A stretch of DNA of 64,000 nt, from contig JADFWU010000004.1 of the NCBI GenBank assembly GCA_015234045.1, positions 1-64,000 of the forward strand, given 5' to 3'. The notes below the pieces were generated by a model. The model saw only the letters and a program-made list of their open reading frames with translations. It was not told the DNA's origin and did no database searches. Position 1 is the first letter of the stretch; every line of letters begins with the position of its first letter. The stretch comes from Magnetococcales bacterium. Lineage in GTDB: Bacteria; Pseudomonadota; Magnetococcia; Magnetococcales; JADFWU01. Below, in pieces: positions 1 to 12,252 of this stretch. The position numbers and the translations under genes are program-made.

Positions 1-298
1 TCAATTGAGCGCCATTCTGACCTAAATTTCTAAAAATGTCGCCTCACGGCGTAAATAAATATGGTAACACGTTTTCACCGACCATCACCCAGTGACGTTC
101 ACAGTGTATAGAGAAACAAAAACAGCGTCCCTCCTCAACACCTATTTGTCATCAGGCGCAAAGAGTATAGAGCCTTCTGCACTAAACGACAATGGCCCCA
201 TAATTGCATTTCACGAATAACAGAAATGACAAACCCCTGTACTGGCTGAGTCCGTCAGGGAGTATGGTATGCAACTGCATGGAAGCAAAGGAAAAAAC
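1..298. other. Stretch without recognised gene
   Basis: No convincing coding region was found here. The open frames on both strands are short and overlap the small HTH-like gene that follows. I see no terminator or clear promoter. Confidence 0.4.
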
Positions 299-529
299 AT
301 GGCAAAGCAAGCAATGCGCTCCGCAGGAGTGCGTATTTACGGTGAAGGGCTGGTCAACGGTGTGTATATTCGTAACCTTGCAAAAGAGTTGAAGGCACCT
401 GAATCCAGTGTACGTCGCTGGTGGTACGGCACAGAAAAAAATCTGCCAAAACAGACTCAGATACATTTGGATCAACTCATGGCACAAACCAGTTCACCCC
501 ACCAGATCTGTGAAAGAAGACACTGGTAG
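299..529 (+). CDS. Small HTH-like protein, unknown function
   Basis: A 76-residue basic protein. The ATG at 299 is preferred over the in-frame ATG at 269 because an AAAGGA-type ribosome binding site lies about 7 bases upstream of it. Residues 20-40 (IRNLAKELKAPESSVRRWWY) have the spacing and Ser/Arg content of a helix-turn-helix, so it may bind DNA. I do not recognise a family. It is a stand-alone gene with about 100 bases before the HDOD gene. It could instead be a non-coding frame; length and RBS are the only support. Confidence 0.45.
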   Translation: MAKQAMRSAGVRIYGEGLVNGVYIRNLAKELKAPESSVRRWWYGTEKNLPKQTQIHLDQLMAQTSSPHQICERRHW

Positions 530-579
530 GCCTTTTCCTTAGAGCCTGTTTAGAAACACTAAAAAGTGTAGTAACATAC

Positions 580-594
580 GTTTCTGACAGAAAC
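580..594. promoter_or_regulatory. 15-bp perfect palindrome upstream of HDOD gene
   Basis: GTTTCTG-A-CAGAAAC is a perfect inverted repeat 39 bases before the HDOD start codon, in a position where an operator could sit. No regulator is identified. It could be chance. Confidence 0.25.
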
Positions 595-632
595 TCTGTA
601 ATCGCGTTAAGCGGCATAACCACACTATTGAC

Positions 633-1484
633 ATGACTAATAACGAATATAAAAAAATTGTCAAAGCTGTTGATAAGATGCCTGCTTTTCCCAATAGCGT
701 GCATCAAATCCTCGCGCTTACTTCAGACATCAACTGTCCACCGAAAAAACTGCTCAACGTGGTCCATCATGACCCGGTTCTGACACTTGAAATTCTGAAA
801 ATCGTCAATTCTCACTACTTCGGCTTATCCGAAAGTGTTGTTTCCATAAACCAGGCTGCGGTATTTATCGGTTACAATACCATCAAGAATCTGGCGCTGG
901 GCGTTGCAGCCATGGGCATACTGCCCAAAGGCAAGCATGCAGGCTTGAATATGACCAAGTTTCTGCATCATGCGCTGGCTACAGCCTCTATTTGCAGACT
1001 CTTTCACCGCTGGTCTGGCGGATCGGAAGCTGAGGCCACCAGCTATTTCGTTGCAGGATTATTGCATGATGTTGGCAAGGTTGTTTTGGCGGAACACCTT
1101 CCTGATGTTTATGAAAAAGCAATGACTTTATCAAAATCCCGGAATATTGCTCTCCATTTGGCTGAACAGATGATGCTCGGCATGGATCATTGCGATGTCG
1201 GTGCCATGCTGGCAGAAAAATGGAGCCTGCCAACAGATATCGTTGCAGCCATCGGCCAGCATCATGAGGAACAACTCACCGGTGTCAACAGCGTCAGAGA
1301 GTGTGTTATTGCCGCCAATACTGTTGCCAAAAAGATGGCGCTTGGTGACTCTGGCAACCCTATAATCGCACCACTGCCCGCAGAAGTGGAAAGCTACTTT
1401 GGCCGCGATATCGACGCACTGATAACCGCCTTGACCCCTCATAAAAACGAACTGGACGATGTACGATCATTTTTACAGGCATAG
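633..1484 (+). CDS. HDOD-domain signalling protein
   Basis: A 283-residue soluble protein. The HDOD domain fills residues ~10-200 (motifs DPVLTLEILKIVNS near 47-60 and AGLLHDVGK at 141-149). HDOD proteins are HD-hydrolase relatives usually lacking full catalytic residues and are linked to signal transduction, motility and c-di-GMP control. Here His145-Asp146 of the HD pair remain, with further histidines at 112-113, 186 and 210-211, so residual phosphohydrolase activity cannot be excluded. Its stop codon is 3 bases before the ATG of the metallo-beta-lactamase-fold gene, so the two are almost certainly co-transcribed. Family assignment is firm; the biological role is not. Confidence 0.85.
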   Translation: MTNNEYKKIVKAVDKMPAFPNSVHQILALTSDINCPPKKLLNVVHHDPVLTLEILKIVNSHYFGLSESVVSINQAAVFIGYNTIKNLALGVAAMGILPKGKHAGLNMTKFLHHALATASICRLFHRWSGGSEAEATSYFVAGLLHDVGKVVLAEHLPDVYEKAMTLSKSRNIALHLAEQMMLGMDHCDVGAMLAEKWSLPTDIVAAIGQHHEEQLTGVNSVRECVIAANTVAKKMALGDSGNPIIAPLPAEVESYFGRDIDALITALTPHKNELDDVRSFLQA

Positions 1485-1487
1485 TCA

Positions 1488-4551
<3,064 letters not shown>

Positions 4552-4743
4552 GGCTTTTTGTAGTAGATAGAAAAGTGCGTTGAAAAGGCGGACACTTTAC
4601 CTTGTGTCACTGCGTTGGCCAACCTTTGACACCGATCAATCACCGGTAAAATTACCTGGTGGTCTTTTCTGGTCTGGAAAGCCAGGGCGTTCCTGCCCCT
4701 CTTTTATCAAAAGGAAGTGCCCAATCTGAAGGTCGAAAAAAAA

Positions 4744-4845
4744 ATAGTTGGGGGACTCACTGGTTCAACCATCATCACACTGATACTGATCCCGGTGGTT
4801 TACACTTTATTCCATCCAGATCAAAGGAGCATAACAACCCATTGA
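4744..4845 (+). pseudogene. Remnant of an RND efflux transporter C-terminus
   Basis: Reading 4744-4845 gives IVGGLTGSTIITLILIPVVY followed by TLFHPDQRSITTH and a TGA stop. This closely resembles the last transmembrane helix and tail of CusA/CzcA/AcrB-type RND pumps (consensus VVGGLxxSTxLTLxxxPVxY). Upstream the frame stays open to about 4640 but the residues no longer look like an RND protein, and there is no start codon context or room for the ~1,000-residue protein. It therefore appears to be the decayed 3' end of a deleted efflux gene. Confidence 0.6.
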
Positions 4846-5214
4846 TTTATTAGTATAATCTTATTATTGCACATATCGGCAAGAATGAAACACAATTAAA
4901 CAATTCACTGAAAAATCAAATAGTAACCATAACACCATAGAACACTTAAATTCCTCGATTTAAAGAGGATTTTGAAAAAAAATTGCAGTAGGTGTTGAAT
5001 TTCTTATCAGGAATGCTTAAATATTGCGGTATTGAAAAAGTGCGCGTATTAATCCTCAGCGTGCTAAATTGACTCGGTTCATTTGTAATAGATGGCTCGG
5101 ATCAGCAATTAGATTATCCGGGTTGCACTCCTTTGGAACGCTTCCCGACATGTCGGAACAATGTTAGATTGATCAATTATTCATGTCTTTCCTAGAATTC
5201 GGAGACCCAACCTC
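4846..5214. other. AT-rich intergenic stretch before sapC
   Basis: No gene found. The region is AT-rich and presumably holds the promoter of the SapC-family gene, but I could not pick a convincing -35/-10 pair. Confidence 0.4.
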
Positions 5215-6012
5215 ATGACCACCCTGCTGTTCTATGAAAATCCAGTCCCGGTACAGACTGATAAGCATCAAAAAACCAAAATCAAGCCACTGGAAAACAA
5301 ATTCCGGTTCGCTGCGAAAACCAATTCGGTAATTCTCTCCGGGGTTGAATTCGTAGAAGCTGCCAAAGAGTATCCTATTGTCTTCACCCGTATCGGTGGA
5401 GAGGGTAACCCTATTCCTTTGGCACTGCTTGGTCTTCGTAACGACGAGAACCTGTTCGTCCAGAAGGACGGTGCCTGGGATGCTCGCTATATCCCTGCTT
5501 TTGTACGCCGCTATCCTTTCGTGCTCTCTAAAGCACCGAAAGGCGAGCAGTTCATGGTGTGTGTGGATGAGTCCTATCCCGGCATGAATGAAGAAGAAGG
5601 CGCACCACTGTTTGATGAAAAAGGTGAGCAGACACCTTTGTTGGCCAATGCCGTCAACTTCCTGCAAGACTATCAGGCACAGATTCAACGCACAGAGCAA
5701 TTCACCAAAACGCTGATCGACAATGAGCTTTTGGTTGACTTGACCGCACGTGCAACCGGACCTGATCAGGCGCAATACTCTCTTGGTGGCTTGATGGCCA
5801 TTGACGAGAAAAAACTTCGCGCCCTGCCTGATGATAAAGTGCTTGCTCTGTTTAAATCCGGTGAGCTCGGCTGGATCTACAGCCATTTGGTCTCACTTTC
5901 CAATCTTCCAACCTTGGCCAATCGTTTGTCCAAGAACCTCAATGAGGGAAAGGCCGCGAAACCCGCAGCCAAGAAAGCCACGGTGAAACGTATTACGAAA
6001 ACAAAGAAGTAA
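5215..6012 (+). CDS. SapC family protein
   Basis: A 265-residue protein matching the SapC family (named from the Campylobacter S-layer locus; biochemical role unknown). The pattern is characteristic: an N-terminal LSGVEFVEAAKEYPIVFTR segment, IPLALLGLRNDENLFV, a WDARYIPAFVRRYPFVL block, and a C-terminal part ending in a Lys/Ala-rich tail (KAAKPAAKKATVKR), which is an addition. There is no signal peptide. GGAG lies about 11 bases before the ATG. A DsrE-like gene follows 3 bases after its stop, and a strong terminator-like hairpin lies 60 bases downstream inside that gene. Confidence 0.85.
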   Translation: MTTLLFYENPVPVQTDKHQKTKIKPLENKFRFAAKTNSVILSGVEFVEAAKEYPIVFTRIGGEGNPIPLALLGLRNDENLFVQKDGAWDARYIPAFVRRYPFVLSKAPKGEQFMVCVDESYPGMNEEEGAPLFDEKGEQTPLLANAVNFLQDYQAQIQRTEQFTKTLIDNELLVDLTARATGPDQAQYSLGGLMAIDEKKLRALPDDKVLALFKSGELGWIYSHLVSLSNLPTLANRLSKNLNEGKAAKPAAKKATVKRITKTKK

Positions 6013-6015
6013 TCT

Positions 6016-6606
6016 GTGAATACAGATAAGACAGTTACCTGGATTCTTTCCGATTCCAGTTGTAGTTCAGTAAAAGACCGGCTCTATGAGTCGGTCTTTT
6101 CTGATTTCCAACGGATCAATATCTTTCTGGTTTATCGGGGTGTTTATCTCTCTGGTGCGTTAACATCGTTCGACATCCCTGGAGAACGGTTTGCCTGTGG
6201 TTTAAGCGCACGTCAGTTTGAAAAACCAGCGTCCGCTTTCTCATTGGGTGGACTGGCTAACCTCGGCAATATGATTCGTCATAGCCAGTGGATTGCTATT
6301 AACGACGCGCCACCCGTTGCCTTTCCGCACTCTGAGACAACATCAGCAGGTGTGCAAAAACTGACTCTATTGGTCAATGATCCCACTGATCATCCACGCA
6401 CGACCGAAAGCATTCGAATTGCCATTGGTCTGGCTGGTTGTGGTCACACCGTTGCTTTATCCGGTCGCACTTTTGCCGAATCAACACTGAATCCCGAAGA
6501 ATTTCAAAACGATGCCCGCGAATATTTAAGCTATCTGGACGCTCTGGGCGTACGCATCGCACCCGATCCGTCATACCTTGAAAATTCTACGACTCTTCCT
6601 CTTTAG
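6016..6606 (+). CDS. Tandem DsrE/DsrF-like protein (tentative)
   Basis: A 196-residue protein starting at GTG, 3 bases after the SapC-family stop. Two halves look alike: residues ~5-60 (SVFSDFQRINIFLVYRGVYL) and ~120-190 (KLTLLVNDPTDHPRTTESIR, then AGCGHTVALSGRTFAE). Both resemble the beta-alpha-beta pattern of DsrE/DsrF sulfur-relay folds (run of small hydrophobics, helix, then a GxGVxL-like strand). No conserved DsrE cysteine is evident in the usual position, so sulfur transfer is not supported. Family assignment is by pattern only. The 3' end overlaps convergent comEC by 20 bases. Confidence 0.5.
   Translation: MNTDKTVTWILSDSSCSSVKDRLYESVFSDFQRINIFLVYRGVYLSGALTSFDIPGERFACGLSARQFEKPASAFSLGGLANLGNMIRHSQWIAINDAPPVAFPHSETTSAGVQKLTLLVNDPTDHPRTTESIRIAIGLAGCGHTVALSGRTFAESTLNPEEFQNDAREYLSYLDALGVRIAPDPSYLENSTTLPL
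6072..6100 (+). terminator. Terminator-like hairpin inside the DsrE-like gene
   Basis: A 13-bp stem (one G-U pair) AAAAGACCGGCTC / GAGTCGGTCTTTT with a TAT triloop, ending in four T. It sits 60 bases after the SapC-family stop, where a terminator of that gene would be expected, yet within the 5' part of the downstream open frame. Confidence 0.6.
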
Positions 6607-9031
6607 AATCATTCTGTAAATTGATCCAAATCTGATTTCCATCAGTCTGAATGGTGATGGCACCATCTTGCCCGGTGTTCCAACCTGTTGCGCCCACCTT
6701 TTGCCAACGTTCTACCACTGCCTGTTTAGGGAACCCAAACCGATTGCCACGACCAGTACTGAAAATCACATGCTTTGGCTGAAGTGCTGCCACGGTATTC
6801 GGATAACTGGATGTGCGACTACCATGATGTGGCGCAACCACGATATCAACCGGTTTCAACTCTCCTCGCGCCAACATATCGGCTTCAGCACCTTTTTCCA
6901 CATCACCGGCAAACAACATATCAACCGCGCCCATCTTCAGTCCAATCACCAATGAACGATCATTCACACCCCCCTCAAATCCTTTTGGCGGATGGTGTAC
7001 GCGCAGTTGATATCCATTCTCCGAAACAACCTGATCCCCTCGAAAAACCCGCCGAATTTCAACACCCCGCTGTTTGGCTAACGTCAACACAGCCTGATAG
7101 GCCGGTTTATCACACTCTTGCTCGGGGAAAAATCCGATCCACAGAGACTCAACCTCAAAATTTCTTAACAGTCGATGTACACCGGCCATATGATCCCACT
7201 GCGGATGGCTGATAATGATACGTTTGATTTTTGAACTGCCCTGTTGCCAAAGATGCTTGGAAAGGATGCCCTCTCCAACGTTGAATCGCGGTGTTACTGG
7301 ACCACCGGCATCCAAAACCGTCCATCCATCCCCTGGCATATGCCAAATAATGGATTGTGCCTGTCCAACATCCATCACTGTAACTTGGAGCCGATCATCT
7401 GGTGGTCCATCCCGATCCCAGCTGAGACCGATGATCAGCAGAATCAAAAATCCAAGCCGCATCATGTTTACGCCAGCCTTGGTGTTACCAATCTCTGTAG
7501 CGCTTTCCTCGGTCGTAGCCGCTTTTTTTGTGCTTCCGATCAGGCCCGCAAGCGCAAGTACAGCCAGTATCGCACCAATCGCCGATGGACCAGGCAAACG
7601 CCACCATCCGCCCGGCCAATCTACAATCAATTCCGCAACCCAACCCACCAGCCAGAGCGAATAGGCTGCCATACCCATCAACCAACCGGAAATGGTCTCA
7701 GAGAGGCCATAGCTCAATAAACTTAACAATCCCAACGGCACCGAGACAAAACTGACCCATGGAATGGCCCAAAGATTCATCAGTGGTCCATAAGGTGCCA
7801 ACCGATTAAAATGATGAACCGCTACAATGCTGGTGGCAAAATCCACCATCATTGTCGTTAGAATCATGACAACCAATAATCGGAGCAACCGGTTGTACCA
7901 GGTATCCGTTTCTCGTTCTACCGCATTTTCAGGTCGCTGCAACCAACCTTGATTCTGTAAAAAACGCCAGAACAGAATCAAAAAACCAACCGCCACAAAA
8001 GAGAGTTGAAAACCGGCTTGAAACAGCTCATCAGGATGGATCACCAGCAACACAATAGCGGCGATCATCAAACCACGTACTGTTTGACTGCGCCGCCGAA
8101 CCGCAACTGCGATCAGAATCATCACTGTCATCATTACCGCGCGTTGCGTGGCCAAAGACCAGCCGGAAAGCGCACCAAATAACAGAACGGGAATCAAACT
8201 GATGAGCGCAGCCGCACCTTTCAAATCACGTCCGCGTGAGAGTGGCACAATCAGAGTCAACATGAACCGAATAATGAAAAATGACCAAGCCGCAACCAGT
8301 CCCACATGCAGACCGGAAATCGCCATCAGGTGAAACACGCCCGCCGCATGCAACGCTTCTCGATCAGACATATCCAAACGCCCACGCTTGCCAATCATCA
8401 GCGCTTCGGTAAGACCTACAACGGGTTCTGGAACCCACCGGGTCATTAACTGAGATATATTCTGTCTGAATCGCGCTATGGTGTACCCATCCACCATACC
8501 CAATTCAACTGGCTTTCCAACAAGATACCCTGTTGCAACAACCCTCTGTTTCCTCAACCAGGATACATAGTCAAAACCATTTGGATTCTGAAAGCCTGCG
8601 CCAGAACTAATGCGGGCTTTTACCTTCAGGCGCGTGCCGGGTATTGGATTGACGTTTCTACGATAATCACTGAGCAAGATTCTGTTTGAAGCGGGAATCT
8701 TCGGACCATCGTCAATATGAACATGTTCAAGGATCAATCGGTTGGAGTCAGGACGATAGGTGATGTCAGCCAGTGTGGCCGTTAATGTGACTTGCTGTTT
8801 TTCTGCTGAAAATGGACTTTGTGTACCCCAGTTTGGAGATAAAATCAGAACGGAAACACCAAAGACAAAACCATACATGGACAGGCGTATCAATTGCCTG
8901 TCAAGCGTGACATTCGTTAAACGCCAAACAACAACAAATGACCATATCAGGATCAACTCATAGGAAGATCCGCTCTGAATGACATCAGCAACACTGATGC
9001 CTCCGAGAAAAAAAATAAAAAAATCGATCAA
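6587..9031 (-). CDS. comEC: DNA internalization competence protein ComEC/Rec2
   Basis: An 814-residue multi-pass inner-membrane channel for uptake of transforming DNA. It has N-terminal transmembrane helices and an OB-like region, then the Competence domain with the signature HAAGVFHLMAISGLHVGL near residue 230, several membrane helices to ~520, and a C-terminal metallo-beta-lactamase-like domain with SHPQWDHMAG and VAPHHGSRTSSYP. It is full length for the Gram-negative family. The C-terminal MBL domain keeps metal-ligand residues. Other competence genes are not in the window. It is a monocistronic minus-strand gene converging on the DsrE-like gene. Confidence 0.95.
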   Translation of the reverse strand: MIDFFIFFLGGISVADVIQSGSSYELILIWSFVVVWRLTNVTLDRQLIRLSMYGFVFGVSVLILSPNWGTQSPFSAEKQQVTLTATLADITYRPDSNRLILEHVHIDDGPKIPASNRILLSDYRRNVNPIPGTRLKVKARISSGAGFQNPNGFDYVSWLRKQRVVATGYLVGKPVELGMVDGYTIARFRQNISQLMTRWVPEPVVGLTEALMIGKRGRLDMSDREALHAAGVFHLMAISGLHVGLVAAWSFFIIRFMLTLIVPLSRGRDLKGAAALISLIPVLLFGALSGWSLATQRAVMMTVMILIAVAVRRRSQTVRGLMIAAIVLLVIHPDELFQAGFQLSFVAVGFLILFWRFLQNQGWLQRPENAVERETDTWYNRLLRLLVVMILTTMMVDFATSIVAVHHFNRLAPYGPLMNLWAIPWVSFVSVPLGLLSLLSYGLSETISGWLMGMAAYSLWLVGWVAELIVDWPGGWWRLPGPSAIGAILAVLALAGLIGSTKKAATTEESATEIGNTKAGVNMMRLGFLILLIIGLSWDRDGPPDDRLQVTVMDVGQAQSIIWHMPGDGWTVLDAGGPVTPRFNVGEGILSKHLWQQGSSKIKRIIISHPQWDHMAGVHRLLRNFEVESLWIGFFPEQECDKPAYQAVLTLAKQRGVEIRRVFRGDQVVSENGYQLRVHHPPKGFEGGVNDRSLVIGLKMGAVDMLFAGDVEKGAEADMLARGELKPVDIVVAPHHGSRTSSYPNTVAALQPKHVIFSTGRGNRFGFPKQAVVERWQKVGATGWNTGQDGAITIQTDGNQIWINLQNDSKEEES

Positions 9032-9259
9032 CTATTCTCTTTCAATACCGATAAGAACTGATACGATTGTATGTGATTTGGATATAGTACAACCGATATC
9101 CACTTCAGATAAATTATTTAAATAACTTTATAATTAATGAAGTTCCAGTCCCATTTATGACCCATAAATGACGTTTTTTTTGCTAATATGTGAAATTCCG
9201 AATATTCAACATCACTAATAAACTATCTAACATGTTGTTTTTCATTTGTTAATTTTTCC

Positions 9260-9287
9260 TTGATAAACTTTTTTTTGATCCTATAAT
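9260..9287 (+). promoter_or_regulatory. Sigma70-type promoter for small membrane gene
   Basis: TTGATA (9260-9265), a 16-base spacer, then a perfect TATAAT (9282-9287), 40 bases before the ATG at 9328. The surrounding region 9032-9327 is AT-rich and otherwise empty. Confidence 0.7.
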
Positions 9288-9327
9288 CAAACAGGTTGCT
9301 ATGAAAACGACTAAAGAAGGACATAAT

Positions 9328-9639
9328 ATGGATCAGGAAATGTCACCACTGCAACGTATGCAGTCGGAAACAACCGAACCCCTTCTGAGAAATCGCATTC
9401 TTATTTCTCTTGGTGGCTTCATGATAGCCGGATTCACCATGTGGGGATTGTTTGTCAACTTGGACGAGTTGATTCAAAGTGATCATCAAGCTGGACCACT
9501 CCTCGCAGCAATGCGCATCTTTATTCCTGTGTTGTTCTCGTTGATGATTGTCTACTTCTTGGGACAGGTAAGAAAGTGTAAAAAGTGCGGGAAAATGATC
9601 TTTTTCTGGACTAAAGAGCACGAAGAGGACAATAAATAA
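9328..9639 (+). CDS. Small membrane protein with CxxC tail
   Basis: A 103-residue protein. The ATG at 9328 is chosen over the in-frame ATG at 9301 because GAAGG lies 7 bases upstream of it. Two transmembrane segments are visible (ISLGGFMIAGFTMWGLFV and MRIFIPVLFSLMIVYFLG). They are followed by a short cytoplasmic tail with KCKKCGKMIFFW, a CxxC pair that could bind metal or be redox active. No family recognised. It has its own consensus promoter and a strong terminator, so it is an independent transcription unit. Confidence 0.65.
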   Translation: MDQEMSPLQRMQSETTEPLLRNRILISLGGFMIAGFTMWGLFVNLDELIQSDHQAGPLLAAMRIFIPVLFSLMIVYFLGQVRKCKKCGKMIFFWTKEHEEDNK

Positions 9640-9741
9640 GCACCGAATTCAAACATGTTTGATTATTTCCCGTGAAATACCGCTCGGCGGTTCTCATGGA
9701 CAGAGAGTGGAAAATATATTTCCTCACTCTATGAATGCCTT

Positions 9742-9768
9742 GACGGACTCTGTTCCGTCTTTTTTTTT
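9742..9768 (+). terminator. Intrinsic terminator after small membrane gene
   Basis: Stem GACGGA / TCCGTC with a 6-base loop followed by nine T (9760-9768). Confidence 0.8.
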
Positions 9769-9815
9769 GCTATTTTCTCAATTCTGACAAAGTATGCTTA
9801 ATCACACTGATAGAG

Positions 9816-9965
9816 TAATTTCGATCCAAAATCTGACAATGAATCACAACCTGAGCGAAAGCCCTGGTGATGTTTTTGCGCCGCTTTTGATAAGCGAAGC
9901 AGATCATCAGAGCAAAATCATCACCAGGGCTGGAACGACTGACTGTTAAAATCTTAGACGAAACC
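9816..9965. repeat. Intergenic repeat family I, copy 1
   Basis: About 150 bp that recurs at 16497-16631. Shared blocks are TAATTTCGATCCAAAA at the left, CCCTGGTGATGTTTTTGCGC with the following GCTTTTGAT in the middle, and TAGACGAAACC at the right. Internally AGCCCTGGTGATG (9860-9872) is the exact inverted complement of CATCACCAGGGCT (9919-9931), giving a large hairpin, and the two ends are imperfect inverted repeats (TTTCG...). It has the look of a non-coding MITE or REP-type element between the terminator and acs. The minus-strand frame across it is not a credible gene. Confidence 0.75.
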
Positions 9966-10117
9966 TCTATATTGATACTATTTATTGGGGGCATTTTGGA
10001 CCAGAATGTTGCAACCTGTGGAAATATCAGTAATATCTTGATGCACTGCTTGAAAATCAATACGCCTGTTTAGAAACTCGTGGACATCGTTCCGCCTCCC
10101 TCATGGAGCCATTAGAT

Positions 10118-12046
10118 ATGAGTAAAACATACCCAGTGCCTGAAGGATTTAAAAAAGATGCCCTCATTGATGAGGCCACCTACCAGGATATGTATAATCG
10201 TTCCATCCAGGACCCTGAAGGATTCTGGGCTGAACAGGCCGAAAAATTTATCGACTGGTTCAAACCCTGGGATAACGTACTCTCCCACGACTACAACAAA
10301 GCACAGATCAGTTGGTTTGAAGGCGCACAGGTCAATTTGTCCTATAACTGCCTTGATCGCCATTTGGAAAAACGCGGTGATCAGGTCGCCATTATCTGGG
10401 AAGGTGATGATCCCAACAGTGATCGGAAGATCACCTACACAGAACTTCATGAACAAGTGTGCCGATTTTCCAATGCCTTGAAAGCACGGAATGTCAAAAA
10501 AGGTGATCGGGTCTGTATCTACATGCCGATGATTCCCGAGGCCGCTGTGGCCATGCTGGCGTGTGCCCGAATCGGTGCGGTCCATTCGGTGGTGTTTGGC
10601 GGGTTTTCTCCTGATTCGCTGAGAAACCGGATTCTGGATTCCGATTGCCAAACCGTTATCACTGCGGATGAAGGATTGCGCGGTGCAAAACCGATTCCTC
10701 TGCGAAACAATGTTGATGAAGCACTGAAAGAGTGCCCTAACGTACACACCGTATTTACAGTCAAATACACCGGTGGTGCAATCGACTGGCAGGAAGGCCG
10801 GGATGTCTGGTACCAAGAGGCAGTCGATGCTGCCTCCGCTGACTGCCCCGCTGAAAAACTGGATTCAGAAGATCCGCTGTTTATCCTCTATACATCAGGC
10901 TCTACCGGCAAGCCCAAAGGCGTATTGCATACACAAGGCGGTTATGGTCTGTTTGCCGCCATTACTCACAAATACATATTTGACTATCGTGATGGCGATA
11001 TCTATTGGTGTACAGCGGATGTGGGTTGGGTCACCGGACACACCTACATTCTCTATGGTCCATTGATCAACGGTGCCACCACTTTGATGTTTGAAGGTAT
11101 TCCCACCTACCCGGATGCCTCGCGCTTCTGGCAGGTTGTGGATAAACATCAGGTCAATATCTTCTACACCGCCCCGACTGCTCTGCGTTCGCTGATGGGA
11201 CAAGGTGACGCACTGGTCAAGAAAACAGACCGCAGTTCGCTACGTTTATTAGGTACGGTTGGTGAACCGATCAATCCTGAAGCATGGGAGTGGTATCACC
11301 GGGTTGTGGGCGGTGGACGCTGCCCCATCGTGGATACTTGGTGGCAAACCGAGACCGGCGGTATTCTCATTTCGGCCATTCCTGGTTGCACACCGTTGAA
11401 ACCCGGTTCTGCCACACGGCCTTTCTTTGGTGTTCAACCCGTCTTGGTCGATCCTGAAGGAAATGAACTGGAAGGCAAAGCCTCCGGCAATCTCTGCATG
11501 AAATTCCCCTGGCCTGGCCAGATGCGTGGTGTCTATGGCGACCATCAACGTTTCTACAACACCTATTTCTCCGCCTATCCTGGTAAATACTTCAGCGGTG
11601 ACGGCTGTCGCCGTGATGAAGACGGGTACTACTGGATCACAGGCCGCGTGGATGATGTGCTGGTCGTATCCGGCCACAATCTTGGCACCGCTGAAATTGA
11701 AAGCGCTTTGGTGCTGCATGAAGATGTTGCTGAGGCGGCTGTCGTGGGATTTCCGCATGAAATCAAGGGGCAAGGTATTTATGCCTATGTCACATTGATG
11801 AGTGATACGGAACCAAGTGACGATCTGCTCAATGAGTTGGTCGCTCAGGTCCGCAAAGAGATCGGACCCATCGCTACTATTGATGCGATCCAATGGGCTC
11901 CCGGCTTACCAAAAACACGTTCTGGCAAAATCATGCGCCGTATTCTGCGCAAAATTGCTGTGAACGAATTGGATAATTTGGGCGATACATCTACCTTGGC
12001 TGATCCCAGCGTTGTACAAAGTTTGATTGACAACCGACCCACTTAA
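10118..12046 (+). CDS. acs: Acetyl-coenzyme A synthetase
   Basis: A 642-residue AMP-forming acetate-CoA ligase making acetyl-CoA from acetate, ATP and CoA. Motifs: the P-loop-like [31 protein letters not shown], the adenylation-domain [17 protein letters not shown] region, and C-terminal [15 protein letters not shown] carrying the regulatory acetylated lysine. ATG 10118 ([11 protein letters not shown]) matches family N-termini and has GGAG 9 bases upstream; the ATG at 10103 would add five residues. It is monocistronic, flanked by intergenic repeats on both sides. Confidence 0.97.
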   Translation: MSKTYPVPEGFKKDALIDEATYQDMYNRSIQDPEGFWAEQAEKFIDWFKPWDNVLSHDYNKAQISWFEGAQVNLSYNCLDRHLEKRGDQVAIIWEGDDPNSDRKITYTELHEQVCRFSNALKARNVKKGDRVCIYMPMIPEAAVAMLACARIGAVHSVVFGGFSPDSLRNRILDSDCQTVITADEGLRGAKPIPLRNNVDEALKECPNVHTVFTVKYTGGAIDWQEGRDVWYQEAVDAASADCPAEKLDSEDPLFILYTSGSTGKPKGVLHTQGGYGLFAAITHKYIFDYRDGDIYWCTADVGWVTGHTYILYGPLINGATTLMFEGIPTYPDASRFWQVVDKHQVNIFYTAPTALRSLMGQGDALVKKTDRSSLRLLGTVGEPINPEAWEWYHRVVGGGRCPIVDTWWQTETGGILISAIPGCTPLKPGSATRPFFGVQPVLVDPEGNELEGKASGNLCMKFPWPGQMRGVYGDHQRFYNTYFSAYPGKYFSGDGCRRDEDGYYWITGRVDDVLVVSGHNLGTAEIESALVLHEDVAEAAVVGFPHEIKGQGIYAYVTLMSDTEPSDDLLNELVAQVRKEIGPIATIDAIQWAPGLPKTRSGKIMRRILRKIAVNELDNLGDTSTLADPSVVQSLIDNRPT

Positions 12047-12192
12047 GGGCCACGGAATAAATTAATCATCCCATTCACTGGTCTCTTGATCCGTCCGTAA
12101 GGTGCAGAAAGAGCTACGCGCAATAAGTACGCGTGCCTTGCGGACGAACCAATATCCTGCGCGACTGGAATAATTAATTTTTTCCGTGACCC
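12047..12192. repeat. MITE-like repeat family II, copy 1
   Basis: A 146-bp element starting at the first base after the acs stop codon. Terminal inverted repeats are 20 bp with 18 matches (12047-12066 GGGCCACGGAATAAATTAAT; 12173-12192 is its complement). An inner inverted pair GTCCGTAAGG / CCTTGCGGAC brackets the centre. The internal sequence (GCAGAAAGAGCT, CAATAAGTACGCG, GAACCAATATCCTGCGCGAC) recurs in reverse orientation at 31937-32094. Non-coding, mobile-looking. Confidence 0.75.
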
Positions 12193-12252
12193 AAAATACG
12201 CTTCTTGAGTGTTTTTTACAGGAACAAACACTCCTTTACGAGTGTTAAAAAG

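Noticed and set aside
4659-4853. Plus-strand 64-codon frame
   Set aside because: It is out of frame with the RND-like remnant and has no protein-like character; the remnant in the other frame explains the region better.
9770-10060. Minus-strand 96-codon frame over the intergenic repeat
   Set aside because: It lies across repeat family I, has no usable RBS or known domain, and its partner copy at 16.5 kb does not keep the frame.
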